Below are positions 52,528-62,310 of a DNA stretch of 64,000 nt, piece by piece. The stretch is taken from assembly GCA_034506395.1 (NCBI GenBank), contig JAPDPQ010000009.1:1-64000 (forward strand), in the 5' to 3' direction. This DNA comes from a candidate division KSB1 bacterium (lineage in GTDB: Bacteria; Zhuqueibacterota; Zhuqueibacteria; Thermofontimicrobiales; Thermofontimicrobiaceae). The position numbers and the translations under genes are program-made. The notes under the pieces are model-generated. The model had not been told where the DNA came from. It saw only the letters and a list, made by a program, of their open reading frames with translations, and ran no database searches. Every line of letters begins with the position of its first letter. Within the stretch, counting starts at the first letter, position 1.

Positions 52528-53075
52528 TGAAAACCACGAAAAAGTTTACTCTCACAATGAGATGGGCGCTTATTCTTGTGCAAATCGGAATGATACTATC
52601 GTGCACTCAGCACCAGCCGAAGATGGATCGCAGCCGCACAGCAATGCCTTCGAGGCTTATCATGACTGGGGAATTAACGGCGCAACAATTATTAGATAAT
52701 CTGGCAGCATATCGAAGCGGCAAGGTTGCGTATCAGCCCGATCCTGAGGCTCTCTCCGCGCTGCGTTCGCTCGGGTCCGACATTCAGATCCTCGTTTTTT
52801 TAGGGACGTGGTGTCCCGATTCGGAGCGGGAAGTCCCACGATTTCTCAAAATTATGGAATTGACAAAAGGTGGGCCAATTAGCTATCAGCTCATCGGATT
52901 GGATCGCTCGAAACGAGATGCTTTCGGGCTTGCCGAAAAATATCAGATTGAATTTGTGCCCACATTTGTGGTAATTCAACAAGATGAAGAGATCGGGCGC
53001 ATTGTCGAATCAGCAACAGTAAGCTTAGAGCAGGATCTGTTAGAAATCATTGAATCTGGAATTGGGAAGAAATAA
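52527..53075 (+). CDS. Thioredoxin-like lipoprotein with CxxS active site
   Basis: A 182-residue protein with a lipoprotein-type signal ('IGMILSC', acylated Cys26). The thioredoxin fold is seen as 'ILVFLGTWCPDSEREVPRF' and cis-proline 'IEFVPTFVVIQQDEEIGRI'. The active site is CPDS, so only one of the two redox cysteines remains; it cannot work as an ordinary dithiol oxidoreductase. It may form mixed disulfides or bind clients in the envelope. Its start overlaps the rodZ stop (TAATG), and its own stop overlaps mpl. Confidence 0.82.
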   Translation: MKTTKKFTLTMRWALILVQIGMILSCTQHQPKMDRSRTAMPSRLIMTGELTAQQLLDNLAAYRSGKVAYQPDPEALSALRSLGSDIQILVFLGTWCPDSEREVPRFLKIMELTKGGPISYQLIGLDRSKRDAFGLAEKYQIEFVPTFVVIQQDEEIGRIVESATVSLEQDLLEIIESGIGKK

Positions 53076-54499
53076 TGCTGCTGCGCGAAGTAAAAGACAT
53101 CTATATGATCGCCATTTGTGGTACCGCCATGGGTTCATTGGCGGCAATGTTAAAATCTCAAGGGTACAAAGTTTCTGGTTCGGATAGCCATGTCTATCCC
53201 CCCATGAGCACCTTCTTAGCTTCCCAGGGTATTCAGGTTTATGAAGGATTTGATCCTGCCCATCTTGATCCAAAGCCAGACCTGGTGATCATCGGCAATG
53301 CGATGTCGCGCGGTAATCCAGAGGTGGAGGCAGTGCTCGAGCGAAAAATCCCCTATACTTCGCTCCCAGAAGCACTAAAAAATTTTTTTATTCAGGGCAA
53401 AACATCTATTGTGGTGACAGGGACTCACGGCAAAACGACCACGACATCATTGATCGCCTGGTTGTTGGAGTTTGCTGGCAAAGATCCCAGCTTTCTGATT
53501 GGTGGGATCCCTAAAAATTTCGGTCAGGGCTTTAAAGTTGGAAATAGCGATCTGTTCGTAGTTGAAGGGGATGAGTACGACACTGCATTTTTCGACAAGG
53601 CCGCCAAGTTCTTTCATTATTTGCCCCATATTTTGGTCATCAATAACATCGAATTCGACCACGCCGATATCTATGATAATCTTGATCAGATCAAATTGGC
53701 TTTTCGTCGTCTGATCAATTTGGTGCCGCGAAATGGGTTGCTATTGGCCAATCGAGAGGATGCCAACGTGATGGAGCTATCGCCTCGGGCCTTTTGTCCA
53801 GTGGAGACATTTGGGCTCGCACCCGATGCCTTTTGGCGCGCCGAGGAGATTCATTTTTATCCTGATCGCACAACCTTCGACATCTTTCAGCGCGACAAAA
53901 AATTTGCTACGGTCACTGTTCCTTTGACTGGTTACCATAATATCCGCAACGTCCTGGCCGCAGTTGGGGTTGCCAATCGGCTCGAATTGACACCAGAGGT
54001 GATTGTTCCTGGGCTTGCACAATTTCAGAACATTGTCAAACGATTGGAGGTCAAAGGCACGGTCAATGGGGTGACGATTTACGACGATTTCGCTCACCAT
54101 CCCACCAAAGTCAGATCGACCATTAATGGTCTGCGCTGTCGCTATCCAAAAAGCAAAATCTGGGCGGTCTATGAGCCACGCACTGCGACGGCCAAACGAA
54201 AGATCATGGAAGATGAATATGCCAAAGCGTTCGATGAGGCAGATATTATCATTCTTGCGGCGCTGCATTTGCCAGAAAAAGTCCGAGCTGAAGAGCGGAT
54301 GTCTGTGGAATCCGTCGTCGCCAAACTAACACGACGTCAAAAGGAAGCTTATTACATCCCAACTGTCCCCGAAATCGTCGATTTTATCGTCCCTCGGGTG
54401 ATGCCTGGGGATCAAGTCTTGATCATGAGCAATGGTGCCTTTGATAATATTCATCAACGATTAATCACAAAGCTAAATGATAGATTTGGAGTGAGATGA
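53075..54499 (+). CDS. mpl: UDP-N-acetylmuramate:tripeptide ligase Mpl
   Basis: A 474-residue Mur ligase that reattaches recycled murein tripeptide to UDP-MurNAc. The N-terminal Rossmann domain has 'IAICGTAMGSLAAMLKSQGY' and 'GSDSHVYPPMSTFL'; the P-loop is 'VTGTHGKTTTTSLIAWLL' near residue 112; 'VVEGDEYDTAFFDK' and 'VINNIEFDHADIY' bind nucleotide and Mg; 'YDDFAHHPTKV' and 'YEPRTATAKRK' complete the Mur set. 'EGDEYDTAFFDK' favours Mpl over MurC. It implies peptidoglycan recycling. The start overlaps the preceding stop. Confidence 0.92.
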   Translation: MLLREVKDIYMIAICGTAMGSLAAMLKSQGYKVSGSDSHVYPPMSTFLASQGIQVYEGFDPAHLDPKPDLVIIGNAMSRGNPEVEAVLERKIPYTSLPEALKNFFIQGKTSIVVTGTHGKTTTTSLIAWLLEFAGKDPSFLIGGIPKNFGQGFKVGNSDLFVVEGDEYDTAFFDKAAKFFHYLPHILVINNIEFDHADIYDNLDQIKLAFRRLINLVPRNGLLLANREDANVMELSPRAFCPVETFGLAPDAFWRAEEIHFYPDRTTFDIFQRDKKFATVTVPLTGYHNIRNVLAAVGVANRLELTPEVIVPGLAQFQNIVKRLEVKGTVNGVTIYDDFAHHPTKVRSTINGLRCRYPKSKIWAVYEPRTATAKRKIMEDEYAKAFDEADIIILAALHLPEKVRAEERMSVESVVAKLTRRQKEAYYIPTVPEIVDFIVPRVMPGDQVLIMSNGAFDNIHQRLITKLNDRFGVR

Positions 54500-54984
54500 T
54501 AGCAGCTATGGAGAAGAAGAAACGAACGATTCGTCGCAGCGAACAGCGAGTCAACATGAGCAAAATCGATCAAATTCTGATTGATATTCAGCGGAAACTC
54601 CGCGATTCACTAGAGCCCTATTGCGTGGAAAATCTCAACAGTTTTGAGCGCAAGAAAATCCATAGTTTTTTCGATACCAAGAAGGATGAATATGAAACCC
54701 GAACCTATCGCCAGGGCGATCAATTTGTGCTTAAAGTTATCCCAGTTGGAAATTTGAAACGGTTAGCCAAACAAAATGCTGAAAAAGTGTTGGAAACTGG
54801 GGAAACGATCGTGATGCCGTATTTGGGCAATTATGAGCGGTTTATTGTTCATAATTATCTCAAGGACTTTGATGGGATTGAGACGAAAAGCGTGGGTGAA
54901 GGTGCTGATCGGCGATTAGAGATTCGGCAAGCAAAATTTGGCCGATCATTGAAAAGGATCATTAAAAAGATCAAAATCCTTTGA
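54496..54984 (+). CDS. R3H-domain nucleic-acid-binding protein
   Basis: A 162-residue basic protein. The C-terminal third carries an R3H-like motif: 'LGNYERFIVHNYLKDFDGIE' (R-x3-H) followed by 'KSVGEGADRRLEI', as in Jag/KhpB R3H domains that bind single-stranded nucleic acid. The N-terminal 20 residues are strongly basic ('KKKRTIRRSEQR'). No KH domain is seen, unlike Jag. It overlaps the mpl stop (ATGA), so translation is probably coupled to cell-wall genes; Jag/KhpB is also linked to cell elongation in other bacteria. Confidence 0.75.
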   Translation: MIAAMEKKKRTIRRSEQRVNMSKIDQILIDIQRKLRDSLEPYCVENLNSFERKKIHSFFDTKKDEYETRTYRQGDQFVLKVIPVGNLKRLAKQNAEKVLETGETIVMPYLGNYERFIVHNYLKDFDGIETKSVGEGADRRLEIRQAKFGRSLKRIIKKIKIL

Positions 54985-55498
54985 TCGTGCAAAACTTTTC
55001 AATTCAAGCTGTGTAAGAGTTTGCACGACGTTTCAATGGAAAGCGAATTGTACACCATAGCGATTCATTGATTTCAAAGAGTTAACTAACATGAAAAGTA
55101 GTTAATGAAATGGCATAATATTTGTTTTTTATCACTCAATCTTGAATATTTCATTCTATCCTGACATTCTCATCAAAATTGTGACCGTTCTTTTGGGCGA
55201 ACACCGATGCATCAAGTAATGGATTGAAGCATTACTCGCTCAAATGCTTATGAGCTTTAAACGATTAATCGATCGGTGTCAATAGGAATATAGTTCATTG
55301 CATAAGCAGCGGAATGGTAATAGGCTTTTAACATTTTATTTTCAGATCATTCACAGCTTTCCAACTTAATATCACTTACCCTATAAAAATCTCTTTGCGA
55401 AGGAGGTGAAGCGAAAAAGCAAATTTTTCTGACCAGTATTTTTTAATAAATCAATATCTCACCAATTACAATTCAGGGATTAACAAGGAGGAGTTTCT
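54985..55498. promoter_or_regulatory. Intergenic region with leader of the 55.5-kb secreted-protein gene
   Basis: About 510 bases. TTCCAA (55359), 17 bases and TATAAA (55382-55387) form a plausible promoter for the downstream gene, with start near 55394. The leader contains an orphan AGGAGGTGA at 55401-55409, 98 bases before the start codon, in a context shared with the leader at 62311. No gene is seen in the gap. Confidence 0.45.
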
Positions 55499-57736
55499 AT
55501 GAAGAGAAGCATGTTACTAATAGTTTTTATCGCTGTTGGTTTGATTGCTGGGAATGTATTTGGGAAAATCGATAGCAAGAAATCCAAATATGCGCTTTTG
55601 ATGCCCAGCTTATCCGATGGCAAAAACGACAATATCATGATTCCGCTGACAGAAAAAGAGGCCAAGGCGCTTTTGAACAAGCCGGCCGGAATGCACAAGT
55701 TAACCAAGCCAGCTACGATCATCGACACTCTGTTTACAACGCCGAAAAATGCAGGTAGCACAAGTGGTCCATATTTTGGGGGCGACCCAGGTGATACCTT
55801 CGCCGTTTATTTCAGCCCGGGCGCTGGATGCAAAGTCCTCGAGATCGGCTTCAATTGCGGCTACTGGCAAAACAACCCAGAGCTTTATCCGATCCTTTGG
55901 GATGGCTTGAATGTATCCTTGAATTTTGCCAATTATGATGGCAAAGCAGAGCCAGGTGCTCCTGCAAATTATATTTTGGGACAGTGGGTCAATGGCGTGT
56001 GGAATCCTAATCCTTGGTATGCTGCAAATTATCCCAATCCCCCTGTTGGCAGCATGTTCTGGGGCAGCTTCCCAGCCACCATTATTGCCACACCAAGTGA
56101 TGTGGATGAAGTTATTAGAATGGAATGGCTAGGGATGGAAGCGGATTGCCAAGGCAAAGATTTTGTGATTGCCATTGTTCCTTATGGACCTTCCAACTCC
56201 GAAGGCGGTTTTGATGATACACAAGGGATTGCGCTTACCCGGCAGCAGATGCTTTGGAAATGGTACGTCAGCACAGGCAACTGGCATCTGCGCCAAGCGA
56301 TCGGTTTTTATGCCTATGCCGTAGTGGAGTATTATGAAAATACCCCACCCGTATTGACGCCAGGTGGACCGTATGGATCTGTTTTGAGCGATGCAGCCCG
56401 AACTCTGGAATGCTATGCAGTGGATATCGACGCAAGTAATGATGCCACCGCCGGGATCAAGGAAGCAAATATTGTCTACAACGTCAATGGCGGCGATTGG
56501 AAAAAAGCCCCAATGAGCTTAGCCGAGGGAACCAAAACCGATGGGCTTTGGAAGGGAGATATCCCCGCTGGCACCCTTAAGCCCGGCGATGTGTTGACTT
56601 TCTACTTCGAAATGACCGATGGCGGTGGTTTGACCTCGAAGACCGATGAATTCTCTTACGGTTACTTCGCTAAAACCACAGATATTTTGTTCTATTATAA
56701 TGATGAAACGCTATCGACTGGCGATGCAAATACCTATTATTGGCATCAGGCGCCACATATGCATGATACTTGGAACGGCGTTGCTGACGGCGCGGCAACC
56801 AGCGACCTGCTGAATATGTTCGATTATATTGTGCGGATCGATGGCGGCGGTCCTGTCAATCTCGATAGCGAAGAGTTCAAGGCCTGGTTAGCCTCTGGAA
56901 CGGCTGAGAAAAAGAAATTTTTATTCTGGTCATCTCCAGAGTTCTTGGGCTATGAGACGAATTGGACAGACACAACTTATGCTGCTGATGACTGGCATCA
57001 TGTTTTCTTGGGCATTAAAGGGGTGAAGCATGATCTGCAGTATGCCGCTGCAGGTTATACCGGCACTCCAAATCAGCCATGGCCAGTGAATGCAGTAGAA
57101 AATAATCCGATCACCGGTGGAATAGCGAAGCTCTGCAAGGACAGCAGCTTCCAGTTGCTGCATAACCCCGCTTATGAGTTGGGATTCAATGATTGGTCTG
57201 ATGGCCTGGATGCTGGTGAAGGGGCAGTGGCTTGCTTCTCTGACAAGGCTTCAGGACAACCCATGGGCTTGCATAAAGACGGCACTACTACTAAAACGGT
57301 CTTTATTGCGCTCGATCAACTGGCGTTGGATATCAATCCGCCATATACCAATGCCAATTACCACTGGCCAGAATTTGATTCACAGGAGACCAGCGTGCTC
57401 TACAATGCTCTGAAATGGCTCGGCGCTCCTGAAAAACCCGCAGCCGTGGATAATTCAAAACCAGGTTTGGTAGCGAGCTATAACCTGCATCAGAACTATC
57501 CTAACCCCTTCAATCCGGAGACGAAGATCAGCTATAGCATCGCCAAATCTGGACGGGTGAATTTAACGATCTATAATGTCCTAGGACAGAAGGTTGCTGA
57601 ACTGGTCAATGGAATCCAGCCAGCCGGCAATTACCAGATCACTTGGAATGCGACCAATATGCCCAGCGGTGTCTATTTCTACCGACTGGAATCTGGTGAC
57701 TTCTCCAAGACCTTGAAGATGATGCTGTTGCGCTAA
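55499..57736 (+). CDS. Large secreted protein with C-terminal FlgD-like sorting module
   Basis: A 745-residue exported protein of unknown function. Signal peptide residues 1-22 ('...LIAGNVFGKIDSKK'); residues ~60-280 contain Trp/Tyr-rich beta regions ('EIGFNCGYWQNNPELYPILW'); ~290-400 resembles an Ig/fibronectin-like domain ('VYNVNGGDWKKAPMSL', 'DVLTFYFEMTDGGGLTSKTD'); ~400-630 is a glutamine-amidotransferase-like or Rossmann-like region ('ILFYYNDETLSTGDANTYYW'); and the tail is 'HQNYPNPFNPETKISYSI' to 'SGVYFYRLESGDFSKTLKMM'. AAGGAGGAG lies before the ATG. A terminator follows. Confidence 0.85.
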   Translation: MKRSMLLIVFIAVGLIAGNVFGKIDSKKSKYALLMPSLSDGKNDNIMIPLTEKEAKALLNKPAGMHKLTKPATIIDTLFTTPKNAGSTSGPYFGGDPGDTFAVYFSPGAGCKVLEIGFNCGYWQNNPELYPILWDGLNVSLNFANYDGKAEPGAPANYILGQWVNGVWNPNPWYAANYPNPPVGSMFWGSFPATIIATPSDVDEVIRMEWLGMEADCQGKDFVIAIVPYGPSNSEGGFDDTQGIALTRQQMLWKWYVSTGNWHLRQAIGFYAYAVVEYYENTPPVLTPGGPYGSVLSDAARTLECYAVDIDASNDATAGIKEANIVYNVNGGDWKKAPMSLAEGTKTDGLWKGDIPAGTLKPGDVLTFYFEMTDGGGLTSKTDEFSYGYFAKTTDILFYYNDETLSTGDANTYYWHQAPHMHDTWNGVADGAATSDLLNMFDYIVRIDGGGPVNLDSEEFKAWLASGTAEKKKFLFWSSPEFLGYETNWTDTTYAADDWHHVFLGIKGVKHDLQYAAAGYTGTPNQPWPVNAVENNPITGGIAKLCKDSSFQLLHNPAYELGFNDWSDGLDAGEGAVACFSDKASGQPMGLHKDGTTTKTVFIALDQLALDINPPYTNANYHWPEFDSQETSVLYNALKWLGAPEKPAAVDNSKPGLVASYNLHQNYPNPFNPETKISYSIAKSGRVNLTIYNVLGQKVAELVNGIQPAGNYQITWNATNMPSGVYFYRLESGDFSKTLKMMLLR

Positions 57737-57774
57737 ACTCTTAATAGCTTTTTCAGGGTAAGTGATGAGTATAA

Positions 57775-57811
57775 AGCCGTTGGGGAGAAGATTCTCCCCA
57801 GCGGCTTTTTT
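57775..57811 (+). terminator. Strong Rho-independent terminator
   Basis: GCCGTTGGGGAGA (57775-57787) pairs with TCTCCCCAGCGGC (57792-57804), a 13-bp stem, followed by TTTTTT. It ends the 55.5-kb secreted-protein transcript. Confidence 0.9.
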
Positions 57812-58005
57812 ATCGGAGGCTGCCACCTGGCGGCATAGCAGGCTTTTTCTTCTCAATAAGCGAAATCTATTAGGCGATACAAAACCGATCTATTAGGCAA
57901 AAAGCATTCAATGCGAATTGTGACGAGGGCAAAAAGCGAATTTAGCTGCATCTCTTGGGCAATCAACACAGATCCGATAAGCAAAAATCTATCGATCAGG
58001 CCAAA

Positions 58006-61000
58006 ATGAAAAACCATTCCATCAATAAAAATATATTCACGTTTTTATTCTTATTGCTCACAGAATTTTCGTTTGCAGCAAACACCGAGCAAGAGGCAAG
58101 AACGAGCTACCTACCCGGAGTAGTTATAGCAAAACTGAAACCCGAAACCCAAATTCAAACTCTGTGGCATTTCCAACGACCTTCTTTGATGTTCCATGTC
58201 ATGCCGGCCTTTCCGCTTCATTCAAGGTCCGCTACCTTATCCCGAATTTATTCCGTTTATTTCGATCCAGTATTTCCGCCGAATGAAATAGCCAGTCAGC
58301 TTATGAGCTGGAAGATATTTGAATATGTCGAACCCAAATATGTCTCTTTTGCAGCCGAGACAATTCCCAACGACTCGCTGCTTGGCCGACAGTCTCATCT
58401 CGGACAGATTCAGATGTTTCGCGGATGGGATTATCAGCAGGGAGATGGCAGCACAGTCATCGCAATTGTTGACAATGGCACGGATTATCGGCATCCCGAT
58501 TTAGCCGCCAATATCTGGACGAATAATGTAGAAGCCGCCGGTTTGCCTAATGTGGATGACGATGGCAATGGGTACGTTGACGATATTCACGGCTGGGATT
58601 TCGGAGAAAATGATAATGACCCGAGTCATGGGACAGATCCCGCGTCGATCACTTCACACGGGACCCACATTGCTGGGCTTGCAAGTGCGGTGACCGACAA
58701 TTTCATCGGTGTGGCAGGCGTGAGCTGGAATTGTTCGATCATGCCGATCAAAGCCAGCACGGATGCTGATACCCGCCAGATTCCTTTCGGTTATGAGGGC
58801 ATAGTCTATGCCGCAGATCAAGGAGCAAAGGTGATCAATGTTAGCTGGGGCCGGCGCGGACCGTTTTCCCAATTTGAACAAGATGTGATTAATTACGCTG
58901 CGGCAAAAGGCTGCCTCATCGTCGCAGCCGCTGGAAATTCCAATGTGCAGGATAACTTTTACCCAGCCAGTTATGTGCATGTGATCGCAGTAGCAGCGGT
59001 GAATGATCTCGATGAAAAAGCCAGCTATTCAAATTACGGCAAATTCATCGATATTTCCGCCCCTGGCGGCGATGTCCGTGGAGGACGACCTGGGCTGTTC
59101 AGCACCTTTCCCGTCGAGCGCGGCAGTTATGGCGAATTTTCTGGGACATCCATGGCAAGCCCAGTCGTAGCAGGAGTTGTGGCTTTATTGATCAGAAAAT
59201 TCCCTCAATTCTCCCCGTTGCAAATCGCCCGACAAGTGGTGATGACGAGTGACCCCATTGACCAAATTAACCTGCGGTATGATGGGCTGATCGGTTATGG
59301 TCGCGTCAATGCGTTTCGAGCACTGACTGAGGACGTTCAGGAGGAGGAGCCAGCTAAGGTGAGCCTGTTCAAAGTGGCATTCAACGATTCCGTTTGGGGA
59401 AATGGGAATGGATTGTTCGAGCGAAATGAGATCATTGGTGTCGATGCATGGTATCGGAACTATGCGATTAGCCCCGGTCGAAACTTGACCATCGCGTTAA
59501 TAAGTCAGGATGCGGATATCATCCCGCTAAATCGGATCGCTACATTGTCCCATTTGCCCGCTGATGCCATAACTATCGTTCCTAAGGAACTCAGTTTTCG
59601 AATTCGATCTCAAGCAACGCCCCATTTGGTACAATTTGTATTAAATTATCAGTTGGATAATGGAACTGGAGGGAGCGATACGGTGTTCGTCGCCATCGGC
59701 AAAAGCGCGATCTTACTTGTGGATGACGACGAAAATGGCGAGCGTAACGTTGAAGGATTTTATACAACAATATTGGATCAAGCGCACGTCAGCTATCTGC
59801 TCTGGAATCATGCGCAACTGGGCAGTCCCTCCCCGCAACTGATGTCGTTTTTTCCGATGGTGATCTGGAGTTGCGAATGGGCCTTTCCCAGCTTAGAGGA
59901 TCCAGATCGGGCGGCCATTGCCCATTATCTTGATCAGGGAGGAAGTTTGTTCATTTCCGGTCAGGACATTGGCTGGGACCTCGCAGATCCCGCTGGGGAT
60001 CAGCACACAAGTCTAACTGAGCAATTCTATCGCGATTATCTGCATGCCATTTATCGGGCTGATCATAGTGGGTCGCAGCGCGTCATTGGAATACCTGGAA
60101 CTATTGGCCAGGGATTAGAATTCGATATTTACCAGCCACAAATCCCCTATCACTTTCAATTTCCAGAATGGATCGAGCCCACCCCAGACGCTCAGAGGTC
60201 ATTTCAATATGAAAATGGCCGAGGAGCAGGAGTGAGTTTTGAGGGAGAACATTCGGTGCTCTATCTTGGATTTGGATTTGAGGCCGTCGATGCCTCGCAA
60301 TTCGATCCGCCAGATCGGCAATCGAAGACACGAAACGAACTATTGCATCGCATTATCGATAGATTAGGCCCACTTCGGCATCAGCCGCCAGGAGATCTGC
60401 CCGTAGCCCCAGATTCGCTTTCGCTTTCAGTGACCCTTTCACCTCTGGTCAATGATATGCAATCGCTGTTGCTGTTTTGGCGAACCGATGAGATGCAAAA
60501 ATTCAACTCAGCACCCTTAATTAAAAAACAAGATCATCAGTTCATCAGCTCCATCGCTTTACGCGGTTACTCTGGCAAACTCCAATATTACTTCCAACTT
60601 CAAACACCTTACTATTCTTTTCAGTTGCCGCTGGCGGGTTTTGAGCGGCCATTTTCAATTTCGATTGGACAAGATACAATTCCGCCTGAATTGTTCCATA
60701 TTCGGTTAAATGATATTTTCATTCAGAATCAACCGCGGGAAGTCGCGCTGTTTGTCAAGGATAACGTCGCTGTCGATCCAGCCTCAGTTTGGTTGCATTA
60801 TCAAACCATTGGGATTTGCGATAGCATCCGAATGACGCTGCGAGAAGCTGGCTGGTTCGATGCGGTTATTCCACCTATCGCCAGTCTGGGGGAAAAAATA
60901 TTTTACTGGTTCTCGGCTAACGATTCATCCATTCCACCCAACCGGGCAAGCTCCGAAACGTTCTCCTATCGAATTGGCATCGAAGGCTTCGAATATGGCC

Positions 61001-61785
61001 TGACATTTTGGGAGTCGGAGAACAATGGCTGGGGACTCGATGAGCTGCAAGCCCATTCAGGGCGATATTGCATCACCAGTTATCCCAGCAAAAGCTATCC
61101 AACCAATATCGACATTCGGCTTAATTGCAAATTCGGCCTGCCGCGAAATCAACTAAAAAATTTGATACTTTCTTTTTGGACAAAGCATCAATTGGAGAGT
61201 GATGGCGATGTTGGGCTTGTCGAAGTGAGTCTCGATCATCGGAATACTTGGCAGCCCGTTGGCGCTCCAGTTTCGGGCATGGCGGATAAGTGGTATCAAA
61301 GGTTCTATCCGCTCAGCGATTTCTATCAAGAAGGAACGGACACGCTATGCTTGCGCTTCCGCATGCTTTCCGATGCACTTCAGGTACAGCCCATGGACGG
61401 CTGGTTCATCGACGACATCGCGCTGCTGGTTGACAACGAAGCCGGGGTCTCTTCTCCGAATATCATCATGCAAAAGGGTTTTCTGTCGGTTCGACTTATA
61501 AATGTCGCGCCCAATCCATTCAATCTATCCGTTGAAATTCATTACGAACTTGCTGTCTCGGCGTCGATTGAATTAGAAATCTTTAATTTGATCGGCCAAT
61601 TGGTTCAGCAAAAATCGCTCGGGTGGCAACTATCTGGCCAGCATAGCATTGTATGGGATGGCAGCGATCATCGGGGATCTCGCTGTGACAGTGGCATTTA
61701 TTTCGCAAAAGTCAAAATAAAAGATCAACAGGAAGATTCATCCCCATTGGCGTCGAAAGCAATAAAGATGGTATTATTAAAATAG
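58006..61785 (+). CDS. Large secreted subtilisin-like protease with sorting tail
   Basis: A 1259-residue exported S8 protease. Signal peptide residues 1-24 ('...TFLFLLLTEFSFAANTEQE'), propeptide to ~120, then the catalytic domain with Asp156 ('IAIVDNGTDYRHPDL'), His218 ('SHGTHIAGLAS') and Ser382 ('FSGTSMASPVVAG'). Long beta-rich extensions follow, with a stretch near 570-700 ('ILLVDDDENGERNVEGFYTT', 'GGSLFISGQDIGWDL'). A C-terminal FlgD-like module starts at 'NVAPNPFNLSVEIHYEL' and ends 'SGIYFAKVKIK'. The start at ATG 58006 gives a proper signal; a TTG at 57955 would put a polar leader in front. Confidence 0.92.
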   Translation: MKNHSINKNIFTFLFLLLTEFSFAANTEQEARTSYLPGVVIAKLKPETQIQTLWHFQRPSLMFHVMPAFPLHSRSATLSRIYSVYFDPVFPPNEIASQLMSWKIFEYVEPKYVSFAAETIPNDSLLGRQSHLGQIQMFRGWDYQQGDGSTVIAIVDNGTDYRHPDLAANIWTNNVEAAGLPNVDDDGNGYVDDIHGWDFGENDNDPSHGTDPASITSHGTHIAGLASAVTDNFIGVAGVSWNCSIMPIKASTDADTRQIPFGYEGIVYAADQGAKVINVSWGRRGPFSQFEQDVINYAAAKGCLIVAAAGNSNVQDNFYPASYVHVIAVAAVNDLDEKASYSNYGKFIDISAPGGDVRGGRPGLFSTFPVERGSYGEFSGTSMASPVVAGVVALLIRKFPQFSPLQIARQVVMTSDPIDQINLRYDGLIGYGRVNAFRALTEDVQEEEPAKVSLFKVAFNDSVWGNGNGLFERNEIIGVDAWYRNYAISPGRNLTIALISQDADIIPLNRIATLSHLPADAITIVPKELSFRIRSQATPHLVQFVLNYQLDNGTGGSDTVFVAIGKSAILLVDDDENGERNVEGFYTTILDQAHVSYLLWNHAQLGSPSPQLMSFFPMVIWSCEWAFPSLEDPDRAAIAHYLDQGGSLFISGQDIGWDLADPAGDQHTSLTEQFYRDYLHAIYRADHSGSQRVIGIPGTIGQGLEFDIYQPQIPYHFQFPEWIEPTPDAQRSFQYENGRGAGVSFEGEHSVLYLGFGFEAVDASQFDPPDRQSKTRNELLHRIIDRLGPLRHQPPGDLPVAPDSLSLSVTLSPLVNDMQSLLLFWRTDEMQKFNSAPLIKKQDHQFISSIALRGYSGKLQYYFQLQTPYYSFQLPLAGFERPFSISIGQDTIPPELFHIRLNDIFIQNQPREVALFVKDNVAVDPASVWLHYQTIGICDSIRMTLREAGWFDAVIPPIASLGEKIFYWFSANDSSIPPNRASSETFSYRIGIEGFEYGLTFWESENNGWGLDELQAHSGRYCITSYPSKSYPTNIDIRLNCKFGLPRNQLKNLILSFWTKHQLESDGDVGLVEVSLDHRNTWQPVGAPVSGMADKWYQRFYPLSDFYQEGTDTLCLRFRMLSDALQVQPMDGWFIDDIALLVDNEAGVSSPNIIMQKGFLSVRLINVAPNPFNLSVEIHYELAVSASIELEIFNLIGQLVQQKSLGWQLSGQHSIVWDGSDHRGSRCDSGIYFAKVKIKDQQEDSSPLASKAIKMVLLK

Positions 61786-61840
61786 CATCGAACCATTTTC
61801 TCATGATGATTTAGCTGGATTAATGAATTGGTGAGAAGCA

Positions 61841-62113
61841 ATGGCCCAACCAAATTGGTATCGAATCTGCGTCGGCTGTGGGACGCCGCGACATAAAAAA
61901 GATCTACTCAGAATTGTCCGAACGAGAGAAGGAAAATATGAGATCGATTGGCAACAAAAGCAAGCTGGGCGAGGCGCCTATGTGTGCCGCAATTTAGATT
62001 GCGCAATCAAAGCAAAGCGAAAGCGAGGGTTCAATCGATCGTTTCGATCCGATGTCCCTGGATCCTTGTATGATGAGCTCATTCAGCTTTTATCATCAAA
62101 AAAAGAAAAATGA
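61841..62113 (+). CDS. ylxR: YlxR family RNA-binding protein (DUF448)
   Basis: A 90-residue YlxR protein: 'RICVGCGTPRHKKDLLRIV' near the start, 'GRGAYVCRNLDC' near residue 42 and a basic tail ('IKAKRKRGFNRSFR'), all family hallmarks. YlxR is reported to bind RNA and modulate RNase P or transcription and normally sits between nusA and infB. Here it lies 55 bases after the large subtilase gene and before another secreted-protein gene; neither nusA nor infB is adjacent. Confidence 0.9.
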   Translation: MAQPNWYRICVGCGTPRHKKDLLRIVRTREGKYEIDWQQKQAGRGAYVCRNLDCAIKAKRKRGFNRSFRSDVPGSLYDELIQLLSSKKEK

Positions 62114-62189
62114 CCTTAACATGGCCGTTTTATTATAAAATTCATGGCTAATTATCAATTAAAAAAATGTATAAAATAAAAATTAATAC

Positions 62190-62218
62190 TTGACATTTTG
62201 ATTAAATTTTTTTATTAT
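62190..62218 (+). promoter_or_regulatory. Sigma-70-type promoter upstream of the last gene
   Basis: TTGACA (62190-62195), 17-base spacer, TATTAT (62213-62218). It implies a start near 62225 and a leader of about 175 nt before ATG 62401. Confidence 0.65.
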
Positions 62219-62310
62219 TCACCATTCTAAAAATGTTGTTCTGATCTTCACCTAATTGCCGCACAAATCCAAATTAAGTCAAATATTACGATGATGCAAA
62301 ACACATATCT

